From NCBI GenBank assembly GCA_027310325.1, contig DAIDBB010000472.1, positions 1 through 11,798 on the forward strand: a stretch of DNA of 11,798 nt, read 5' to 3'. This stretch comes from a bacterium (GTDB taxonomy: Bacteria > Desulfobacterota > GWC2-55-46). The notes under the pieces are model-generated. The model searched no databases. It was not told the origin of the DNA and saw nothing but the letters and a program-made list of their open reading frames with translations. Position numbers and translations under genes: made by a program. Positions 1 through 7,090 of this stretch are shown here, in pieces; the first letter of the stretch is position 1, and every line of letters starts with the position of its first letter.

Positions 1-819
1 CTTCGCGTAGTGACGGGTGTTCTTTTTAAGGAGCACTACGGACTCGTCAAGACCGAACTCGCCATAAAGGTACCCGGTCATCTCCCTGTAGCCGAGGGCC
101 CGCATGGGCTTGAGATCAGGGCCGTATCCCATATCGATGAGCCTTTCCGTCTCTTCAGGAAGCCCTTCCTCCATCATCCTGTCGACCCTTTTTTCGATGT
201 CCCCGTACAAAAGCGCCCTTTCCTTCACTAGCCCCACCTTGACGGCATCGAACGGGTCTTCATGGAACCCGTGCTCCCTGTGAAAATCCGAAATCGGCCG
301 CCCGGCGCTCTCATAGACCTCGAGGGCCCTTATTATCCTGACGACGTTATTCGGGTGTATCGAGGCCGCGCTCGTTGGGTCGACCTCTTTTAACCTTTTG
401 TAAAGATGTCCCGCGCCCCTCTCCCCGGCCTCGCGCCTCAAACCTTCCCTCAGGGACTTATCCGCCGCCGGACCCTCGAAAAGCCCTTTTGTAAGGGCCT
501 TTATATAGAGACCCGTCCCCCCGGCTATAAAGGCCGGTCTTCCGCGCCCGTGTATTTCCCTGATTTTGCGCATGGCGTCGATCCTAAAACTCGCCGCCGT
601 ATAATCCGAGTCAGGCTCGACCACGTCTATCAGGTGATGCGGGACGCTCTCAAGGGTCTCTTTGGACGGTTTCGCCGTCCCTATGTCCATGTATTTATAG
701 ACCTGCATCGAGTCCGCGCTTACGACCTCTCCGTTGAAGGCCTTGGCCAGCTCGGCGGCAAGCATGCTTTTTCCGCTCGCGGTCGGACCTGCTATTATGA
801 CTACCTTTGCCTTCTCCAC
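1..819 (-). CDS. miaA: tRNA dimethylallyltransferase MiaA (3' end cut by window edge)
   Basis: This enzyme transfers a dimethylallyl group from DMAPP to N6 of A37 in tRNAs that read UNN codons, in the cytoplasm. The N-terminus shows the P-loop GPTASGKS at residues 11-18, then DSMQVY at 36-41, DIGTAKP from about 45, and GGTGLYI starting at residue 100, all hallmarks of the family. The visible part is 273 residues and stays in frame to base 1, where NTRHYAK matches the conserved region before the C-terminal end. About 35-40 residues are therefore missing outside the window. The start is taken as GTG (817-819), two bases after the mutL stop, with AGAGGTG just upstream; no in-frame ATG fits better. 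It is the last visible gene of the operon. mutL-miaA is a common gene pair, and hfq often follows in other bacteria, but that cannot be seen here. Confidence 0.96.
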   Translation of the reverse strand, partial: MEKAKVVIIAGPTASGKSMLAAELAKAFNGEVVSADSMQVYKYMDIGTAKPSKETLESVPHHLIDVVEPDSDYTAASFRIDAMRKIREIHGRGRPAFIAGGTGLYIKALTKGLFEGPAADKSLREGLRREAGERGAGHLYKRLKEVDPTSAASIHPNNVVRIIRALEVYESAGRPISDFHREHGFHEDPFDAVKVGLVKERALLYGDIEKRVDRMMEEGLPEETERLIDMGYGPDLKPMRALGYREMTGYLYGEFGLDESVVLLKKNTRHYAK

Positions 820-821
820 TT

Positions 822-2543
822 TCACCTCTTGAAGATGGCCTCGATCTCCTCCCTCGAGAACTTCTTCGCGACCGGCCTTCCATGGGGGCAGTGGCCGGCG
901 AAATCTATCCGGGCGAGTTCCCGTAAAAGGGCGTTCCCCTCTTCCTTGGACAATACCCTGAAACCCCTTATTACGCTGTGGCAGGCTATCCTCATGAGCG
1001 CCTCTTCTATCCTCTCCTCCACCCGGGCGCTCCCTCCCGTACCGCCGAACTCCTCGGCAAGGTCCTTTACAAGCCGGGACGTGCTTGTTGCGGCCAGCGT
1101 CTCCGGCACGGCCTTTATAAGAAACGTCTCCCCCCCGGCCTTCGAGGAATGTCCGAAGGGCGTTATCTCAAACCCCAGCCTCTCTAAGTACGGCGTAAGA
1201 CGGCCTATGGCGTCGCTTTCCACCGGGGTCGCATCGAGCCGTTCCGGAATGAGAAGCATCTGGCTTTTGGGCCCGGCCTTTGAGAAGTACCTCTCTTTTA
1301 GCTTCTCGAAGGCGATCCTCTCGGCGGCGCCGTGCTGGTCAACGATGTAGAACTCACCCCTGCCCTGCGCAACCAGGAACTCCCCCCAGAGCTGCCCCAC
1401 GGTATCGAGCTCCAGGAACTCCGGGTTCTTTACGTCCCGGGGAATGCCTTCAAACGCGCCTTCCGCTATCGCGGCCTGTTTCGCCCCGGCGTAGGACGTA
1501 GCGGGCTCAGAGACGAACGGCGCGCGCGCGGGCATTGCCCCGTATACGCTCACCGGGCGTTCGGGCGCCGTCCCTCCGGCAAGCGCACCCTTTACGGCGG
1601 CCTTGATTATATCATAAATAAAACCAGGGTTCCTGAACCTTACCTCCGTCTTCGCCGGATGGATATTCACGTCAACGTCCTCGGGTGGTATGATTATATC
1701 GAGCACGACGAAAGGGTACCTGCCGCCAAGGAGCGTCCCGTACCCGTCCAATATGGCCCGGTTCACGCCTTTGTCGCGTATCCATCTGCCGTTTACGTAG
1801 ATAAATAGCCCCTTCGCGGTAGGATAGCTTATCTCGTGCGTGCCTATATGGCCTTTCAAAAGCGGGGTTTTGACCTCTATCGTCTTTCTGAGGACCTCGG
1901 CGCCGAAGAGGTCCCCGATCCTTTCCCTCTGGCCTCCGGGGGCGGTATCGATCGCCCTCGTTGATCCGTGGATGAGCCTGAACCTTTTCTCCGGATTGAT
2001 GAGCGCCGCCCTTTTAAATACTTCCAGGACCCTTCCGAACTCGGACTCCACTGACCTCAAGAACTTAAGGCGAGCGGGCGTGTTGTAAAAAAGGTCCTTT
2101 ACCTCAATAGAGGTTCCCTCGGGGCATCCGTCTTCGAAGACTACTGGCGCCGATCCGCCTTCTATCGAGACAGAGGTGCCCGATATGTCCCCGCGCCGTC
2201 TGGTCTTCAATAGGACCCTGGCAACGGAAGAGATGCTTGAGAGCGCCTCGCCCCTGAAGCCCATAGTCCTTATGCTGTAAAGGTCTTCTTCTTTGGAGAC
2301 CTTGCTCGTAGAGTGGCGGAGAAACGCGATAGACGCGTCTTCCCTTGACATCCCCTCGCCGTCGTCCACGACGCGTATTAGCCTTCTGCCGCCCTCGGCC
2401 ATCTGGACGGTTACCGAGAGGGCCCCGGCGTCGAGACAGTTCTCGATGAGCTCTTTTACGACCGAAGCGGGCCTTTCAACGACTTCTCCCGCGGCTATCT
2501 TGGAGGCGAGAAGGCTATCGAGGACCTTTATCTTCTGGGCCAT
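822..2543 (-). CDS. mutL: DNA mismatch repair protein MutL, endonuclease type
   Basis: MutL is the ATP-dependent matchmaker of mismatch repair and acts with MutS. The 573-residue product has the GHKL ATPase half: ELIENCLDAGA at 31-41 with the Mg-binding Asn35, DDGEGM at 60-65, GFRGEAL at 95-101 and NTPAR at 154-158, followed by HPAKTEVRF at 295-303. A variable linker spans about 320-375. The C-terminal dimerisation domain contains DQHGAAER at 402-409, which fits the endonuclease motif DQHA-x2-E-x4-E except for Gly instead of Ala, with Glu408 and Glu413 in place. It also has ACHSVIRG at 520-527 and CPHGRP at 552-557, which are further metal-site motifs of nicking MutL proteins. The start ATG has AGAGG five bases upstream and lies eight bases after the glycosylase stop. 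The endonuclease motifs imply a strand-nicking MutL rather than a MutH-dependent, methyl-directed system. Confidence 0.97.
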   Translation of the reverse strand: MAQKIKVLDSLLASKIAAGEVVERPASVVKELIENCLDAGALSVTVQMAEGGRRLIRVVDDGEGMSREDASIAFLRHSTSKVSKEEDLYSIRTMGFRGEALSSISSVARVLLKTRRRGDISGTSVSIEGGSAPVVFEDGCPEGTSIEVKDLFYNTPARLKFLRSVESEFGRVLEVFKRAALINPEKRFRLIHGSTRAIDTAPGGQRERIGDLFGAEVLRKTIEVKTPLLKGHIGTHEISYPTAKGLFIYVNGRWIRDKGVNRAILDGYGTLLGGRYPFVVLDIIIPPEDVDVNIHPAKTEVRFRNPGFIYDIIKAAVKGALAGGTAPERPVSVYGAMPARAPFVSEPATSYAGAKQAAIAEGAFEGIPRDVKNPEFLELDTVGQLWGEFLVAQGRGEFYIVDQHGAAERIAFEKLKERYFSKAGPKSQMLLIPERLDATPVESDAIGRLTPYLERLGFEITPFGHSSKAGGETFLIKAVPETLAATSTSRLVKDLAEEFGGTGGSARVEERIEEALMRIACHSVIRGFRVLSKEEGNALLRELARIDFAGHCPHGRPVAKKFSREEIEAIFKR

Positions 2544-2551
2544 TTTTTCCT

Positions 2552-3220
2552 CTACAGGAAGATCTTAAGTGGGCATAGATGGCAGCGCGGCTCCCTGGGC
2601 CTGCAGAAGTCCTTGCCGGTCTTGACGATGAGCGCGTGGTACTCGTTAAAAAGTCGTACTTCAGGGGCAAGGTTATCCATAAAAAGGGCCTTGGTCTCGT
2701 CATAACCTGCGTCCTCTCCAAGAAGACCATGTCGCGAGAATACCCTCTTTGTATAGGCGTCGGCCACGAATTCAGGAAGCGAGGCGGCGTAAAGCGCTAT
2801 CGAATCCGCTGTCTCGGGGCCTATGCCGTTTATGCCGAGCAGCTCGGCGCGAAGCCCGGGGCCTTTTTTCTTACTTAAGAACCTGTCGATGCTGCCGTCA
2901 TAGTTGTCGAAGAGGTGATCGAGGAAGTTCTTAAGGCGGGTCGCCTTGATGTTAAAGTATCCGGCGGGCTTTATGCGGGCGGCAAGCTCGCCGGACTTAA
3001 GCCCGTGCATCTTTTGCGGCTTCAGGAGCCCTCCGCTTCTAAGGTTCTTTATCGCCTTTTCAACGTTTGTCCAGGCCGTGTTCTGGGTGAGTATCGCCCC
3101 GACTATCACCTCGAACCTGGTCTTCCCGGGCCACCAGCCCTGCGGGCCAAAGGCGCTCAGCATGGCGTCATGGAAGTCCATGAGCTTACGGGCCGTATCG
3201 TTTTTAAGCGCGGTATTCAT
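2552..3220 (-). CDS. Endonuclease III-like HhH-GPD DNA glycosylase (MagIII/COG2231 type)
   Basis: This is a base-excision repair glycosylase of the HhH-GPD superfamily, 222 residues. The N-terminal pattern WWPGKTRFEVIVGAILTQNT (29-48) resembles Helicobacter MagIII, a 3-methyladenine glycosylase, more than classical Nth. The helix-hairpin-helix LLGINGIGPETAD is at 127-139. The catalytic Asp154 is in VADAYTKRV. The lysine that bifunctional endonuclease III uses as a lyase nucleophile is replaced by Glu136, so a monofunctional glycosylase is likely. The C-terminus has Cys206, Cys213 and Cys216 in the C-x6-C-x2-C spacing of a [4Fe-4S] cluster, but position 222, where the fourth Cys belongs, is Leu and is the last residue. 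A single-base deletion would restore it (see findings). The start overlaps the rluB-like stop as ATGA. The substrate cannot be told from sequence. Confidence 0.88.
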   Translation of the reverse strand: MNTALKNDTARKLMDFHDAMLSAFGPQGWWPGKTRFEVIVGAILTQNTAWTNVEKAIKNLRSGGLLKPQKMHGLKSGELAARIKPAGYFNIKATRLKNFLDHLFDNYDGSIDRFLSKKKGPGLRAELLGINGIGPETADSIALYAASLPEFVADAYTKRVFSRHGLLGEDAGYDETKALFMDNLAPEVRLFNEYHALIVKTGKDFCRPREPRCHLCPLKIFL

Positions 3221-3972
3221 CTTCCCTTTACCGGCTCTTTTTTCCCGAGCCCCTTGAGGGCCTCGACCTCTTTTTTAGTCAAAAGCCTGAATTCGCCGGG
3301 CTTGAGGCTCCCGAGCTTTATGCCCGCGAACTCTATCCTCTTCAGTTTCGCTACCGGATGCCCTATTGCCATGCACATCCTCTTTACGAGCCTGTTCCTG
3401 CCTTCAAAGACCGTCAGCTCTATCCAGGAATTCTCCTGCGTCTTTCTTATGAACCGCGTCTTTGCCGGGCGGGTCTTGCCGTCTTCGAGGTATACCCCAT
3501 GCTCCAGCTTCTCAAGGTCGGATTTTTCCGGGACGTCCTTTACCTTTACGAGATATTTCTTTGGGACATCGAACCTGGGGTGTATTAGGCGGTTTGAGAA
3601 TTCGCCGTCGTTCGTAAGGAGAAGAACCCCTTCGGCGTCGTAGTCGAGCCTTCCCACGGGGAATAGCCTTAACGATATATTCCCGACGAGGTCGGTCACA
3701 ACGGGCCTCTTAAGAGGGTCGGAAATCGCGCTTATGTAACCTTTGGGTTTATTGAGGAGTATGTATATCCTGGGGCCTTTTGAAGTGATGTTCCTGCCGT
3801 CTACCTCTATTACGTCCTTCTCAGGGTCAACCTTCGTCCCCAGTCGGTCCACCACGGTCCGGTTCACCCTCACGCGGCCCTCCAGAATGAGCTCCTCCGC
3901 TTTCCGCCTTGAGGTTATCCCCGCCCTCGCTATTATTTTCTGGAGCCTCTCCAACTGTCCTTTGGGGGGCAT
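3217..3972 (-). CDS. rluB: RsuA/RluB-family rRNA pseudouridine synthase
   Basis: This enzyme converts a specific uridine in rRNA to pseudouridine. RluB acts on the peptidyl-transferase region of 23S rRNA, while RsuA acts on 16S rRNA; which site this one uses is inferred. The 251-residue protein has an N-terminal S4 RNA-binding domain (about 7-65, with ERLQKIIARAG and SRRKAEELI). The catalytic domain follows, with ILLNKPKGYISA at 71-82, GRLDYDAEG at 107-115 (catalytic Asp110), LLLTNDG, and EGRNRLVKRM at 190-199, where Leu replaces the usual Gln or Glu. The start ATG at 3970-3972 is supported by GGAGGAGG three to six bases upstream and by the S4 domain beginning directly after it. That start lies 146 bases inside scpB. 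The stop overlaps the next gene by four bases (ATGA). The neighbours scpA-scpB-rluB are a widespread arrangement, which favours RluB. Confidence 0.93.
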   Translation of the reverse strand: MPPKGQLERLQKIIARAGITSRRKAEELILEGRVRVNRTVVDRLGTKVDPEKDVIEVDGRNITSKGPRIYILLNKPKGYISAISDPLKRPVVTDLVGNISLRLFPVGRLDYDAEGVLLLTNDGEFSNRLIHPRFDVPKKYLVKVKDVPEKSDLEKLEHGVYLEDGKTRPAKTRFIRKTQENSWIELTVFEGRNRLVKRMCMAIGHPVAKLKRIEFAGIKLGSLKPGEFRLLTKKEVEALKGLGKKEPVKGR

Positions 3973-4501
3973 CTTCCTCCTCCGTTCTTTGCATTTCCTT
4001 AAGGCTCGGCAGGCAAGCGAGGTCGTTCAGATCGAAGGATTCGAGGAACTCCTTCGTTGTCCCGTAAACCACGGGCCTTCCGGGGGCGTCCTTCCTGCCC
4101 GTGATCTTTATGAGCCTCTTTTCCATGAGGGTCGCCACGACCCCTCCGGAATCGACCCCCCTTACGGCCTCGAGCTCGCCCCTTGTGAGGGGCTGCTTAT
4201 AGGCTATTATGGCGAGACTTTCCATGGCGGCCTTGCTTATCTTCTGGGGCCCTACCTTGAAGAGCCTCCTTATCCATGGGGCGAATTCGTGGTTTGTCCT
4301 GAAGACATACCCTCCGGCGACCTCCTCGATGACAAAGCCGCGCCTTGCCCCTTTGTAATCCTCTATAAGCTCCGCGAGCGCCGACTTTATCGTCTCTTTA
4401 TCCGCCCCCTCGATAACGCCGCAAATCCTGTCGAACGTAACGGCGGTATCGGAAGCGAAGATAAGGGACTCTATAACAGGTTTGAGCTCTTCCTTGTCCA
4501 T
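3827..4501 (-). CDS. scpB: Segregation and condensation protein ScpB
   Basis: ScpB is the winged-helix kite subunit that, with ScpA, joins SMC to form the bacterial condensin that organises and separates chromosomes. Residues 1 to about 167 form the conserved core. It runs from the N-terminal ESLIFASDTAVTFDRI through GGYVFRTN at 63-70, KISKAAMESLAIIAYKQPLTR at 87-107, GRPVVYGTTKEFLESF at 141-156 and LPSL at 164-167. The usual protein ends near there. Here a tail of about 57 residues rich in Gly, Glu and Pro follows (168-224), and from about residue 177 it is read from DNA that also encodes the S4 domain of the next gene in another frame. The tail looks like a by-product of the overlap, not a domain. 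The start ATG is one base after the scpA stop, with GGAG ten bases upstream inside scpA. Confidence 0.95.
   Translation of the reverse strand: MDKEELKPVIESLIFASDTAVTFDRICGVIEGADKETIKSALAELIEDYKGARRGFVIEEVAGGYVFRTNHEFAPWIRRLFKVGPQKISKAAMESLAIIAYKQPLTRGELEAVRGVDSGGVVATLMEKRLIKITGRKDAPGRPVVYGTTKEFLESFDLNDLACLPSLKEMQRTEEEDAPQRTVGEAPENNSEGGDNLKAESGGAHSGGPREGEPDRGGPTGDEG
3976..3983 (-). promoter_or_regulatory. Shine-Dalgarno GGAGGAGG that fixes the rluB-like start
   Basis: On the minus strand GGAGGAGG precedes ATG 3970-3972, leaving three or six bases depending on which GGAGG pairs with 16S rRNA. It lies inside the scpB reading frame and decides the start that creates the long scpB/rluB overlap. 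Confidence 0.7.
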
Positions 4502-4502
4502 G

Positions 4503-5264
4503 CTATTCTACTCCGCGATTTTCTTCCCCGGCGGCTATTTCTTGCGCCTTCTCGGGAGAATATACCCTTATGATGCCGTCTTCCGTCTGGTGGAGCTTTA
4601 TAAGAAGGAGCTTCGCTAGCTCGAGGATCGCCAGGAACGTTACGATTATCTCCCCCCTCACGGCGTCCGGCGGGAAAAGGGAGGTAAAGACCGCGCTCTT
4701 GGCCTCGTTTATATGCTCCATTATGAAGTTTATCTTGTCCGCTATCTTGAACCTCTCGACCGTAAGCTCGACGGTCCTTTCCTTCGGGGCCCTTGCAAGG
4801 ACCCCCTTTAAGGCCTCCATCAGGTCGAATATGGAGAGGTTCATGAGGCCCGTTTCTTCCTCCAGCTCTTCAAGCGGCGCCGCGACCTGGCCCCGTTGGA
4901 AGACGTCCCTTCCGAGGAGGAGCCTCTCGCCGAGTTCCCTTGCGGCCTCCTTGTACATCTTGTATTCGATGAGCCTTCTGACGAGCTCTTCCCTCGGGTC
5001 CGCACCCTCTTCTTCCTCGGCGACGGCCTCCGGATCGACGGGAAGGAGCATCTTGCTTTTTATATGCACAAGGGTAGCGGCCACAACGAGAAACTCGCCG
5101 GCGAAGTCGAGGTTCATCTCCTTTATGAGCTCGATGTACTCAAGGTACTGCTCGGTTATGGTCGCCATCGGTATATCATAGATGTCGACCTCGTTCTTTT
5201 TTATAAGATGAAGGAGCAGATCGAGCGGGCCTTCGAATATGTCCAGCTTGATGTTGTAGTTCAT
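4503..5264 (-). CDS. scpA: Segregation and condensation protein ScpA (kleisin)
   Basis: ScpA is the kleisin subunit that bridges the SMC heads and binds ScpB. The 253-residue protein opens with the family signature FEGPLDLLLHLIKKNEVDIYDIP (9-31), followed by ITEQYLEYI, and FLVVAATLVHIKSKMLLP at about 58-75. The middle is acidic (AEEEEGADPREEL), with ELVRRLIEYKMYKEAA as the conserved helix after it. The C-terminal winged helix contains FLAILELAKLLLIKLHQTEDG, as expected for the SMC-binding end. The length is normal. It starts seven bases after the trpS stop and has only a weak ribosome site (ACGGA), so its translation is probably coupled to trpS. It is followed after one base by scpB, the usual partner order. 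Confidence 0.97.
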   Translation of the reverse strand: MNYNIKLDIFEGPLDLLLHLIKKNEVDIYDIPMATITEQYLEYIELIKEMNLDFAGEFLVVAATLVHIKSKMLLPVDPEAVAEEEEGADPREELVRRLIEYKMYKEAARELGERLLLGRDVFQRGQVAAPLEELEEETGLMNLSIFDLMEALKGVLARAPKERTVELTVERFKIADKINFIMEHINEAKSAVFTSLFPPDAVRGEIIVTFLAILELAKLLLIKLHQTEDGIIRVYSPEKAQEIAAGEENRGVE

Positions 5265-5271
5265 CGTCCGT

Positions 5272-6279
5272 CTAACGGTTTACGGCGGAACGCTCCGGGG
5301 CCTCGAGCCCTATGGCCTTCCGGACGCCTTCCATGGTCACCCCGGCGATCTCTTTCGCTTTTGCGCTGCCCTCTTCGATGATCGCCGTGACCCTGTCCGG
5401 GTCCTTCTCATATGCTTTCCGCTTTTTCTGTATCGGTTCGAGCATCGCCAGTACCTTCGGTATCACCGACTTTTTGCATTCTGTGCACCCTATAAGCGCG
5501 CCCGTGCAGCCCTCGCGCACCCAACCGATCGTCTTTTCGTCCGAATAGAGGAGGTGAAATGTTATGAAGAGCGGGCAGACATCGGGGTTCCCGGCGTCCG
5601 TCCTTCTTTTCCTCGCGGTATCGGTCATCATGTGGAGGATCTTCTGCTCGACGGCTTCGGGAGTGTCGGAGAGAAAGATAGCGTTATTATAGCTCTTGCT
5701 CATCTTCCTTCCGTCGGTGCCGAGGACCTTGGGCTGTGAGGTGAGGATCGTCTGCGGCTCCGGGAATACCTCCCCGTAGAAGTGGTTGAACCGCCTCGCT
5801 ATCTCCCTGGAGAACTCGAGGTGAGGCGCCTGGTCTATGCCCACCGGCACCTTTTCCGCCTTGTAGATGATGATATCCGCGGTCTGCAGGACCGGGTAGC
5901 CAAGGAAGCCGTAGTTATGGAGGTCCTTATCCTTTATCTCCTGGAGCTGCTCCTTGTACGTCGGGTTCCTTTCAAGCCATGAAAGAGGGGTTATCATCGA
6001 AAGGAGCACGAAAAGCTCCGCGTGCTCCTTCACGTGAGACTGGCGGAAGATCGTGGCCTTTGCCGGGTCTATACCTACCGAGAGCCAATCGATGACCATC
6101 TCGACCGTGTTGTCCTTTATCCTTCCGGGTTCGGCGTAGTCGGTCGTGAGGGCGTGCCAGTCGGCTACAAAGAAGAAACATTCGTACTCATCCTGAAGCT
6201 TGAGCCAGTTGGAAAGCACCCCGTGGTAGTGGCCGAAGTGGAGCTTTCCGGTAGGCCTCATCCCGCTTAAGACGCGCAT
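5272..6279 (-). CDS. trpS: Tryptophanyl-tRNA synthetase with a four-cysteine Fe-S-type signature
   Basis: This class Ic enzyme charges tRNA-Trp with tryptophan using ATP. The 335-residue protein has the HIGH-type motif HFGH (14-17, within RPTGKLHFGHYHG), VADWHAL at 38-44, TADIIIYKAEKVPVGIDQ (133-150) for substrate binding, and KMSKS at 192-196. In the C-terminal helical, anticodon-binding part, Cys235, Cys258, Cys265 and Cys268 are spaced exactly C-x22-C-x6-C-x2-C. This is the arrangement that holds a [4Fe-4S] cluster in the Thermotoga maritima enzyme. The start ATG overlaps the preceding protease stop by one base (TGATG), and GGGGGTG lies seven bases upstream. Being second in the operon after the M50 protease and before scpA suggests shared transcription. 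No T-box or trp leader is visible, since there is no gap before it. Confidence 0.97.
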   Translation of the reverse strand: MRVLSGMRPTGKLHFGHYHGVLSNWLKLQDEYECFFFVADWHALTTDYAEPGRIKDNTVEMVIDWLSVGIDPAKATIFRQSHVKEHAELFVLLSMITPLSWLERNPTYKEQLQEIKDKDLHNYGFLGYPVLQTADIIIYKAEKVPVGIDQAPHLEFSREIARRFNHFYGEVFPEPQTILTSQPKVLGTDGRKMSKSYNNAIFLSDTPEAVEQKILHMMTDTARKRRTDAGNPDVCPLFITFHLLYSDEKTIGWVREGCTGALIGCTECKKSVIPKVLAMLEPIQKKRKAYEKDPDRVTAIIEEGSAKAKEIAGVTMEGVRKAIGLEAPERSAVNR

Positions 6280-6923
6280 CAGTAGGCACCCCCGGTCAAA
6301 AGCCCCACCATGAGGAAAACGAGCGGGGAGACGACCCTGTTTATTATACCGGTGGATATGAGGAGAAGGAGTATCATGAAACCGTAGGGCTCGATCTTCG
6401 AGATGGCGATGGCCTTGTCCATCGGAAGAAGGTTTGAGAGGACCTTGCTGCCGTCAAGCGGGGGTATGGGTATCATGTTGAATATCGCAAGGGACACGTT
6501 TATTACTATGCCCATCTCGACCATTATGAAAAGGGGCCTGTAGACGCCCGCGGGGAATATAGAGGCCAGAAGGCCGGCGCGCATGAGAAAGACCTTATAG
6601 AGTATCGCGAAGACGGCGGCAAGCCCCAGGTTTGAAAGAGGCCCGGCGAGCGATACGTAGACTATCCCCCTGGAGATGTTCCTGAAGTTCCTCGGGTTTA
6701 TCGGCACAGGCTTTGCCCAGCCGAACATGCCGGATAGAAATAGCGCAAGGGTCCCGATTAGGTCCAGGTGCCTTAAGGGATTCAAGGTCACGCGTCCGAG
6801 CATCTTCGCGGTCGGGTCTCCCATCCTGTAAGCCGTCCAGGCATGGGCGCACTCGTGGACTGTAAGCGCGAGAAGAATGGGAGGCGCCGTAAGGAGCATC
6901 CTCTGGATATATTCCTGAAACAT
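6279..6923 (-). CDS. Site-2 protease-like M50 zinc metallopeptidase, membrane protein
   Basis: This is an intramembrane zinc protease of the compact M50 type (rhomboid-unrelated, site-2 protease fold), 214 residues. The zinc motif HECAH is at 23-27, within the first hydrophobic segment. NPLRHLDLIGT is at 48-58, KPVPINP at 71-77, GPLSN at 94-98, and the third zinc ligand Asp157 is in PIPPLDGSKVL at about 152-162. About five hydrophobic segments are visible (about 8-24, 54-70, 88-115, 130-155 and 180-205). It lacks the PDZ domain of RseP, so it belongs to the short family often found just before trpS-scpA-scpB. Its substrate is unknown. The ATG has GAGGGG about eight bases upstream. It is the first gene of the operon, after a 167-base gap. 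Confidence 0.92.
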   Translation of the reverse strand: MFQEYIQRMLLTAPPILLALTVHECAHAWTAYRMGDPTAKMLGRVTLNPLRHLDLIGTLALFLSGMFGWAKPVPINPRNFRNISRGIVYVSLAGPLSNLGLAAVFAILYKVFLMRAGLLASIFPAGVYRPLFIMVEMGIVINVSLAIFNMIPIPPLDGSKVLSNLLPMDKAIAISKIEPYGFMILLLLISTGIINRVVSPLVFLMVGLLTGGAY

Positions 6924-7016
6924 TTAAATACCCCTCTTAAACGCTAAAGCCCTTGTTTTGCCTGCGTTTTTAAAGCGTTAAAAGATCAAGAACCTCAAGA
7001 AAACCCTTAACATTAA

Positions 7017-7046
7017 AGTTTATCAGATGGAACGGCTGAACGTCAA
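7017..7046 (-). promoter_or_regulatory. Possible sigma70 promoter of the M50-trpS-scpAB operon
   Basis: On the minus strand TTGACG (7041-7046, five of six bases of the -35 consensus) is followed after 18 bases by TAAACT (7017-7022, four of six of the -10). It sits in the only sizeable gap of the window and points toward the M50 gene, with a leader of roughly 85-90 bases. The leader and the rest of the gap are AT-rich. It contains only a weak bulged inverted repeat, AACGCT/AGCGTT, near 6939-6984. I see no strong terminator for the upstream gene and no riboswitch. Judged by eye only. Confidence 0.35.
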
Positions 7047-7090
7047 CGAAATCTTTTCCATTTGTCCGCAGTAATCCCGTGAGAGAGGGC

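Noticed and set aside
406..1350. Long plus-strand open frame of 314 codons opposite miaA and mutL
   Set aside because: It runs antisense to two clearly conserved genes, shows no recognisable motif, and is typical of antisense frames in GC-rich coding DNA.
3743..4573. Plus-strand open frame of 276 codons opposite rluB and scpB
   Set aside because: Antisense to well-conserved proteins, with no family resemblance and no ribosome site of note.
6939..6984. Inverted repeat AACGCT/AGCGTT in the gap before the M50 gene, considered as a terminator or operator
   Set aside because: The stem is only six bases with a long loop and a bulge, and no U-run follows, so it does not support a terminator.
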